Part shown: piece after piece, positions 6,528 to 11,078 of the stretch
Layout of the letters: every line of letters starts with the position of its first letter
How positions within the stretch are numbered: the stretch's first letter is position 1
Translations under genes and position numbers: made by a program
Notes under the pieces: generated by a model
Seen by the model: the letters and a program-made list of their open reading frames with translations, nothing else
Databases searched by the model: none
Told to the model about the DNA's origin: nothing
Assembly (NCBI GenBank): GCA_034428595.1
Contig: DAOUHO010000098.1
Coordinates: forward strand, 1-13,783
Length of the DNA stretch: 13,783 nt
Source: JAJECS01 sp034428595
GTDB lineage: Bacteria > Chloroflexota > UBA11872
Reading direction: 5' to 3'

Positions 6528-6925
6528 GTATCACGGCGCGGCGCGTTCAGATCAGGGCGGGCGACTACAGCGGCGCCGCGCGCTTGCACGACACGCCGGC
6601 GGCCGACGCCGTGTGGCGGACCCTGCCACTGAGCGTGCCGGCGAGCACCTGGGGCGACGAAATCTACGCCGGCATCGGCGTCGACGTGGATCCGCCCCTC
6701 GACGCCACGGACGTTGCGGCCGTGGGCGATCTGGCAATCTGGCCGCCGGGGCGCGCGATCTGCATCTTCTTCGGTCCCACGCCGGCCAGCCGCGGAACCG
6801 AGCCGCGCGCCGCAAGCCCGATCGCGCCAGTCGGACGCATCGACGACCCCGACGTTGCCGCCCTGCGCCGGGTCTGCTCGGGCGCGACGCTCACCATCGA
6901 GGCGTTGGACGAGCTACAGGCGTAA
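6524..6925 (+). CDS. Cyclophilin-like (TM1367-type) protein, probable CTG start
   Basis: About 133 residues are predicted, matching small cyclophilin-fold proteins of the TM1367 type. Landmarks are HDTPAADAVWRTLPL (22-36), WGDEIYAGIGVDVDP (43-57), AVGDLAIWPPGRAICIFFGPTPAS, then PIAPVGRID near the C-terminus. No biochemical function is established for the family. Family members begin with a short strand before the D-T-P-x-A segment. That strand is present here (RRVQIRAGDYSG) but lies upstream of the first usual start, TTG 6584. Between the in-frame TGA at 6503 and 6584 the only start-like codon is CTG 6524, which overlaps the GH15 stop as CTGA. I therefore place the start at 6524, with moderate confidence. 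Overlap with the GH15 stop implies translational coupling. Confidence 0.75.
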   Translation: MSITARRVQIRAGDYSGAARLHDTPAADAVWRTLPLSVPASTWGDEIYAGIGVDVDPPLDATDVAAVGDLAIWPPGRAICIFFGPTPASRGTEPRAASPIAPVGRIDDPDVAALRRVCSGATLTIEALDELQA

Positions 6926-6958
6926 CGCGGGCAGCGCGCCCGACTTCTTGAAGCGGAG

Positions 6959-6988
6959 TTGACGCGTTCGCATTCTGTCTGGTAGCGT
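6959..6988 (+). promoter_or_regulatory. lexA promoter with predicted LexA operator
   Basis: TTGACG (6959-6964) and an extended -10 TGG-TAGCGT (-10 at 6983-6988) are separated by 18 nt. Between them lies GTTC-N7-GTCT (6966-6980), followed by GGTA. The same spaced element, also followed by GGTA, occurs in the dinB promoter. A repressor bound here would cover the spacer and block RNA polymerase, which fits LexA autoregulation. The operator assignment is an inference from this sharing and from its likeness to the alphaproteobacterial LexA box GTTC-N7-GTTC. Confidence 0.6.
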
Positions 6989-7045
6989 GAGCGTGCGTGG
7001 AATCATCAGGCGCGTGACTGTTGGTCATGCCGCGTCGCGCGTCGC

Positions 7046-7050
7046 GGAGG
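7046..7050 (+). promoter_or_regulatory. Shine-Dalgarno site that fixes the lexA start
   Basis: GGAGG abuts ATG 7051, too close for initiation there, but is nine bases from ATG 7060. This favours 7060 as the start and gives an N-terminus (MGGPLTQRQ) like other LexA proteins. TTG 7021 and ATG 7027 lack a site. Confidence 0.6.
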
Positions 7051-7059
7051 ATGTCGCCC

Positions 7060-7659
7060 ATGGGCGGCCCGCTCACTCAGCGCCAGCATCGCGTGCTGGT
7101 CACCATCGAGCGCTTCGTGCGCGACGAGGGCTACACCCCCAGTGTTCGCGAGGTCGGCGGCATCGTCGGGCTGGCCCCGGCCACCGTCCAGCAGCACCTG
7201 GACGCCTTGGAGCGCAAGGGCTACATCCGGCGCACCGGCCAGTCGCACGGCATCGAGATTCTCGATAACGGCGCCGACGCCGGCGTGGTCCACGTGCCGA
7301 TCATCGGCGAGATTGCCGCCGGTCTGCCGATCGACGCCTACGAGGAGCGGATCGACACCGTGCCCGTGGCTTCCGGCCTCGTGCCCTCCGGCGAGACCTA
7401 TGCGCTGCGCGTGCGCGGCGACAGCATGATCGACGACCACATTTGCGACGGCGACCTGGTGATCGTTGCGCCCGCGGAGGCCGTGCGGGACGGGCAGATC
7501 GCCGTGGCCATGCTGGACGACGGCAGCGCCACCCTCAAGCGCCTCTTCCGCGAGAACGGCCGCGTGCGTCTGCAGCCCGCCAATGCCGATTACGCCCCCG
7601 TCTACGCCCGCGACGTGCGCGTGCGCGGCCACGCCGTCGCCATCCTGCGGAGTCTCTAG
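7060..7659 (+). CDS. lexA: LexA repressor, SOS regulator
   Basis: The protein has 199 residues from the chosen start. LexA represses SOS genes and is inactivated when RecA filaments trigger self-cleavage. The N-terminal winged helix (~4-55) reads LTQRQHRVLVTIERF, YTPSVREVGGIVGL and ATVQQHLDALERKGYIRR. The C-terminal protease domain has the cleavage bond A87-G88 (GEIAAG), nucleophile S122 (RGDSM) and general base K160 (ATLKRLF). Spacing matches E. coli A84-G85, S119 and K156, so it should be fully cleavable. ATG 7060 is chosen from the Shine-Dalgarno position and family alignment; earlier in-frame starts would add up to 13 residues. It is transcribed ahead of dinB, with a 217-nt gap that has its own promoter. 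The predicted operator upstream indicates autoregulation. Confidence 0.95.
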   Translation: MGGPLTQRQHRVLVTIERFVRDEGYTPSVREVGGIVGLAPATVQQHLDALERKGYIRRTGQSHGIEILDNGADAGVVHVPIIGEIAAGLPIDAYEERIDTVPVASGLVPSGETYALRVRGDSMIDDHICDGDLVIVAPAEAVRDGQIAVAMLDDGSATLKRLFRENGRVRLQPANADYAPVYARDVRVRGHAVAILRSL

Positions 7660-7670
7660 GCCAAGGATTC

Positions 7671-7725
7671 TTCGCGCGGCATTCGCGCGGTCTGTCATTC
7701 CGACCGCCAGGGAGGAATCTCGGGT
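7671..7725. repeat. Intergenic repeat-like segment between lexA and dinB
   Basis: TTCGCGCGG occurs twice 11 nt apart (7671-7679, 7682-7690). It is followed by CATTCC...GGAAT, a weak inverted pair (7696-7701 with 7714-7718). CAGGGAGGAATCT (7708-7720) also occurs at 1866-1878, in the first codons of the nuclease gene. This looks like the remains of a short dispersed repeat. It starts soon after the lexA stop and might also act as a 3' structure for lexA. Confidence 0.35.
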
Positions 7726-7808
7726 GCCGGTGCACGGCCGTGCGGATAGCCCGATTCCGTGTGCACGAGGCGGCGCAAACCTGACTCGAAGCAGCTAAGC
7801 GCCGAATC

Positions 7809-7846
7809 GTTCGCTATTTGTTCGTTCGGTATTTGTCTGGTACTAT
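7809..7846 (+). promoter_or_regulatory. dinB promoter with tandem predicted LexA operators
   Basis: Two copies of a 15-nt unit stand head to tail: GTTC-N7-GTTC (7809-7823) and GTTC-N7-GTCT (7824-7838), each with TATTT in the spacer. They overlap a -35-like TTGTTC (7818-7823) and end at an extended -10, TGG-TACTAT (-10 at 7841-7846), with 17-nt spacing. The second copy plus the following GGTA matches the lexA promoter element. LexA bound here should repress dinB until DNA damage. The first copy is an exact GTTC-N7-GTTC. Confidence 0.65.
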
Positions 7847-7876
7847 CGGCGCACACTGATCGCAGTCGACGCGCAC

Positions 7877-9118
7877 ATGCAGGACCTTGGCTCAGCCGCC
7901 TGGAACGGACACCGGGTGGTCATGCACGCCGACATGGACGCCTTCTATGCGGCCGTCGAGCAACGTGAACGGCCGGAGCTGCGCGGCAAGCCGGTGATCG
8001 TCGGCGGGTCGCGCGACGGACGCGGCGTGGTCACCGCGGCTTCATACGAAGCGCGGGCGTTCGGCGTGCGCTCAGCCATGCCCTCGCGCCAGGCCGCACG
8101 GCTCTGTCCGCAGGCCGAGTTCGTTCCCGGACGCATGGACCTCTATTCCGAGGTGTCGAGCCGGATGATGGACCTGTTCCGCGCTTACACCCCGCTCGTC
8201 GAGCCGCTGTCGCTGGACGAGGCCTTCCTCGACGTCACTGGCTGCGAGCGCCGCTACGGGACGCCGTCCGAAATCGCGAATCACCTGCGCGCGACCGTGC
8301 GCGAGCGCGAAGACCTCCCGATCTCCGTCGGCGTGGCGACCACCAAGTCGGTGGCCAAGATCGCCTCCCAGGTCGCCAAGCCCGACGGCTGGCGCGTTAT
8401 CCCTCCCGGCGCGGAGTCCGACTTCCTCGACCCGCTGCCCGTCCGCATGGTTTGGGGCATTGGCCCCAAAACCGCGGCCAAACTCGGGCGGCATGGGGTG
8501 ACCACCATCGGCGACCTGGCCCGCATCGCGCCGGAACGGGTCCACGCGGGCTTCGGCGGAACCGCCGCTCAAGCCGCCGTGCGGTCGCGCGGCATCGACC
8601 CGCGGGCCGTAACTCCCGCGCGCGGGCGCCGCTCAGTCGGCAACGAGGTCACCTTCGACCGCGATGTCGATGACCGGACCGTTGTGGTGGACTACCTGCA
8701 GCAGCTCGCCGAGCACGTGGGCCAGCGGCTGCGCGCCAAGCACCTGCGCGCGCGCACGATCAGCGTCAAGGTGCGCTACGCCGACTTCCGCACCATCACG
8801 CGGCAGACGACCGTCGGGGCGGCTGTGGACATCGGCGCGGCCATTTTCGCGTTGGCCCGCGACCTGTTTCTGCGCGTGGCGCGCGCCGACGATGTCTACC
8901 GCCTCGTGGGGGTTCACGCCACCGCGCTTGAGAGCTTCGGCTTCCGCCAGCTGCCGCTGTGCCCGGCGGAGACGCGTGAGCGTCGGCCGCTCGATGAAGC
9001 GCAGGACGTGATTCGCCGGCGATTTGGCGACGCCGTGCTGGCCCCCGCCTCGCTGCTCGCCAGCCAGGCGCGCATGAGCTCGAGTCGATACGCCTGGCGC
9101 GACGCGGTGCTCGCGTGA
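7877..9118 (+). CDS. dinB: DNA polymerase IV (Y family)
   Basis: The protein has 413 residues. DinB is an error-prone translesion polymerase that extends past damaged bases. The palm and fingers carry HADMDAFYAAVEQRERP (17-33) with metal ligand D19, and EPLSLDEAFLDVTGC with D114 and E115. Y24 occupies the steric-gate position. The segment ISVGVATTKSVAKIASQVAKPDGW and the thumb helix-hairpin-helix (VWGIGPKTAAKLGRHGVTTIGDLA) are intact. The little-finger domain runs ~240-350. QLPLC (358-362) is a candidate sliding-clamp-binding motif, in the position where relatives often have QLxLF. The ATG at 7877 gives ~10 residues more than E. coli DinB and lacks a clear Shine-Dalgarno site; ATG 7922 is an alternative. 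A promoter with tandem predicted LexA sites lies immediately upstream. Confidence 0.95.
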   Translation: MQDLGSAAWNGHRVVMHADMDAFYAAVEQRERPELRGKPVIVGGSRDGRGVVTAASYEARAFGVRSAMPSRQAARLCPQAEFVPGRMDLYSEVSSRMMDLFRAYTPLVEPLSLDEAFLDVTGCERRYGTPSEIANHLRATVREREDLPISVGVATTKSVAKIASQVAKPDGWRVIPPGAESDFLDPLPVRMVWGIGPKTAAKLGRHGVTTIGDLARIAPERVHAGFGGTAAQAAVRSRGIDPRAVTPARGRRSVGNEVTFDRDVDDRTVVVDYLQQLAEHVGQRLRAKHLRARTISVKVRYADFRTITRQTTVGAAVDIGAAIFALARDLFLRVARADDVYRLVGVHATALESFGFRQLPLCPAETRERRPLDEAQDVIRRRFGDAVLAPASLLASQARMSSSRYAWRDAVLA

Positions 9119-9144
9119 TGCGTCCATCGCTACACCCTTCCGAC

Positions 9145-9164
9145 ATTCCCGCGAAGGCGGGAAT
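9145..9164. repeat. ATTCCCGC / GCGGGAAT palindrome after dinB
   Basis: A perfect 8-bp inverted repeat with a GAAG loop starts 27 nt past the dinB stop. The ATTCCC...GGGAAT pattern is a common dispersed intergenic palindrome in many bacterial genomes. It could form the 3' end of the dinB transcript, although no T-run follows. The 229 nt between dinB and the next gene otherwise show no gene that I can support. Confidence 0.5.
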
Positions 9165-9347
9165 CCAGCCCCACCCAACCTGGAACCTGGCCGGCTCGCT
9201 CCAGGCATCCGTGGCCGGGCCGGGTTACGCCGACGGCTGCACGATTGATTTCCGGCCGGCGGCACTGTCTTGGATCGGGAATCCGGGTGCCGCATCCATT
9301 TTGAGCATTCCCACCGCAATCGGCGCCGGATTCGATTGGAGGCCAGC

Positions 9348-9953
9348 ATGAGCCGCGTGCCCGACACGTTTTTTGCCCTGCTGCGGCAGGTTGCCGACGA
9401 GCGAGGCGGCGGACCGGACGTGGTGCGGTCTCGCCTGGCGGCGGTGCGCCGCGACCGCCGGCGCTTGGCGCGGCTCGAACGCCTCTACGGCTACGCCCTG
9501 CGCCATCCGGCCCCTGATCGCGATCGGGTGCTGCGCGCCGTAGCCGGCCAGGTGCTGGAGCACGGCGCCGCATTCGTGCTGGGTCGCGGTTCGCGCGAGG
9601 CGCAGCTGGCCTTGAGCTGGGGGCATCAGGTCTATCGCGAGGTGCACGCCGCGCGGCGTGACTTGCGATTCACCCGCGGGCCGGGGCCGCGCCAGCTCGT
9701 CGCCGAGTGGCATTTCCAATTCCCGGTCGTCGATCTCGTGCTGCGGCACTTCCGCCGCCGCTGGCGCGGCCACACGCTCATGATCCGGGACGGACGCCGC
9801 ACGTACGTCCAGGACGGGTGTGGCATCAGCTTGAAACTGGCCTCCAGCCGAGGGGCCGAGGAGCCATCGATCTGGTCGTCGTCATCCGGCGGTGATATTC
9901 TGTCAAGTCAGGCGCATTTCGTCGCCGCACCTGGGAGGCAGGGGATGGCGTAG
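9348..9953 (+). CDS. DUF4130/TIGR03915-like protein, putative DNA metabolism
   Basis: The protein has 201 residues. I recognise it by pattern, not by a close relative. Residues 90-110 (SWGHQVYREVHAARRDLRFTR) resemble the DUF4130 segment V-x(2)-E-x-H-R-x(2)-x-F-L-R-F. Residues 118-139 (VAEWHFQFPVVDLVLRHFRRRW) fit its A-x-W-x-P-x(4)-L-x(2)-H-F-x(2)-R pattern. MIRDGRRTYVQDG (145-157) fits its I-x-D-x-x-R-x-Y strand. In other bacteria this domain is coded beside a radical-SAM protein (TIGR03916) or fused to UdgX-type uracil-DNA glycosylases, and is thought to act in DNA modification or repair. Neither partner is in the window, but dinB and lexA lie just upstream. The start at ATG 9348 has GGAGG five bases before it; a 26-residue upstream extension lacks support. 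The last ~40 residues look unconserved. Confidence 0.55.
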   Translation: MSRVPDTFFALLRQVADERGGGPDVVRSRLAAVRRDRRRLARLERLYGYALRHPAPDRDRVLRAVAGQVLEHGAAFVLGRGSREAQLALSWGHQVYREVHAARRDLRFTRGPGPRQLVAEWHFQFPVVDLVLRHFRRRWRGHTLMIRDGRRTYVQDGCGISLKLASSRGAEEPSIWSSSSGGDILSSQAHFVAAPGRQGMA

Positions 9954-9959
9954 CTGCGT

Positions 9960-11078
9960 ATGCGGTTCCTGCGGGGATCGGCCGAATCAATACGTGCCGT
10001 GCTGACCGCGGGCAACTTCATCGGGGCCTCGCCTCCATCGCTCAGCGCCGAGCAGCTCGCGCTATTCCAGACGCACTCGCAGCGCAGCTTTGCCGCCGTC
10101 GTCGACCAGGCAATCGCCGACGACGCTGATCTCATTCTCATCGCGGGCGGTCTGTTCGCGCGGCCCGAGCCGGGACTCGACGACATTCGCTTTGCTTCCC
10201 AGTGTCTTGGGCGCGCGCGCGACGCCGGAATCGCGGCGATCGCCTTGGACGAGGCCGACAGTCCCGTGACCGGCAGCACGGGCATTACCTTCCTCGAAGA
10301 GCTTGGGCTGTTAGCCGGCGTGCGGCCCGACGGCGGCATTCGCAGCCGGACCGTCGAGGTGGCGGGACTTTCGCTTGAAGTTGGCGCGGATCCCACATTC
10401 AGCCATGCCGATCCCACGCCTCACCAGGCAGTCCTCCGCATCGCGCTGACCAGCGACTCGGAGGCGCTGCAGCGCCCAGAGGTTATGGCCGCCGACGTCG
10501 TCGTCCTTGGCGGCCGGCCCGATCCCGGTCAGCGTCAACTGGGAAACGGCTTCGTGATCTGCCCCGGCTGGTCCGCGCCCGCGGTCAGCGAGCGACGCTC
10601 GGAGTCGGGGTTTGCCCTCATGGACCTGGATCAGGACGGCGTGATTGCCGCGGAGTTTCGCGAGCTTGCGGGCGTCTCGCCGGTCGTCGTCAGGTTTACC
10701 GCGGAGGAACTGGCCGTCCGCGACCCCGCCGGTGCCATCCGCGAGCGAGTGGCGTCGCTGTTGGGGAGCGCCCCGCTGGTAACGATTGAATTTGTGGGAG
10801 AGTTCTCGCGCGAGCTGTGGCATCGCTGTCGAGTCGCCGATCTGAGCCGCCAGGCATCCTCCGCCGGCACGCTGGTGCACCTTGACCTGGCGCAACTCGA
10901 CATAATAACCGGCCCGGCAGACGCCCGCCCTACGCGCTCCTTCGTGGTGGAAGTGCGGCGCGCGGCCGAGCAGCTGTCCGGCGGCGCCGCGCCGGCGGAC
11001 GACGCGGACACCGTCGCACGGGCGCGCCGGTTGGTCGTCGATGGCTTTCGACGACGCGCCGAAAGCCGCGTCGCGTGA
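9960..11078 (+). CDS. Mre11/SbcD-like protein without metal ligands (pseudo-nuclease)
   Basis: The 372-residue protein follows the Mre11/SbcD/YhaO metallophosphoesterase layout, but nearly all ligand positions are changed. D-x-H of motif I is G18-N-F20 (VLTAGNFIG). G-D-x-x-D of motif II is G63-G64-L-F-A67 (LILIAGGLFARPEP). G-N-H-D of motif III is D97-E-A-D100, followed by the usual S-P. The motif IV histidine is missing in VLRIALTSDSE. G-H-x-H of motif V is G184-G-R-P187 (VVVLGGRPDPG). The conserved Y-P-G-S step after it survives as C-P-G-W-S (201-205). The true enzymes cut DNA ends with two Mn ions; this one should not. It begins 6 nt after the preceding stop, in the same frame, without an obvious ribosome-binding site. 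Its TGA overlaps the GTG of the Rad50-like gene, so the pair is very likely co-translated. Confidence 0.75.
   Translation: MRFLRGSAESIRAVLTAGNFIGASPPSLSAEQLALFQTHSQRSFAAVVDQAIADDADLILIAGGLFARPEPGLDDIRFASQCLGRARDAGIAAIALDEADSPVTGSTGITFLEELGLLAGVRPDGGIRSRTVEVAGLSLEVGADPTFSHADPTPHQAVLRIALTSDSEALQRPEVMAADVVVLGGRPDPGQRQLGNGFVICPGWSAPAVSERRSESGFALMDLDQDGVIAAEFRELAGVSPVVVRFTAEELAVRDPAGAIRERVASLLGSAPLVTIEFVGEFSRELWHRCRVADLSRQASSAGTLVHLDLAQLDIITGPADARPTRSFVVEVRRAAEQLSGGAAPADDADTVARARRLVVDGFRRRAESRVA

Noticed and set aside
6926..7059. Gram-positive palindromic LexA box (GAAC-N4-GTTC) upstream of lexA
   Set aside because: I looked for it on both strands and did not find it. The direct-repeat element is the only motif shared with the dinB promoter.
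7006..7698. 230-codon minus-strand frame opposite lexA
   Set aside because: lexA is fully supported by its cleavage site and Ser-Lys dyad, so the antisense frame is a shadow.
9270..9347. Longer N-terminus for the DUF4130-like protein
   Set aside because: The added 26 residues have no ribosome-binding site and unusual composition, while ATG 9348 has GGAGG at the right distance.
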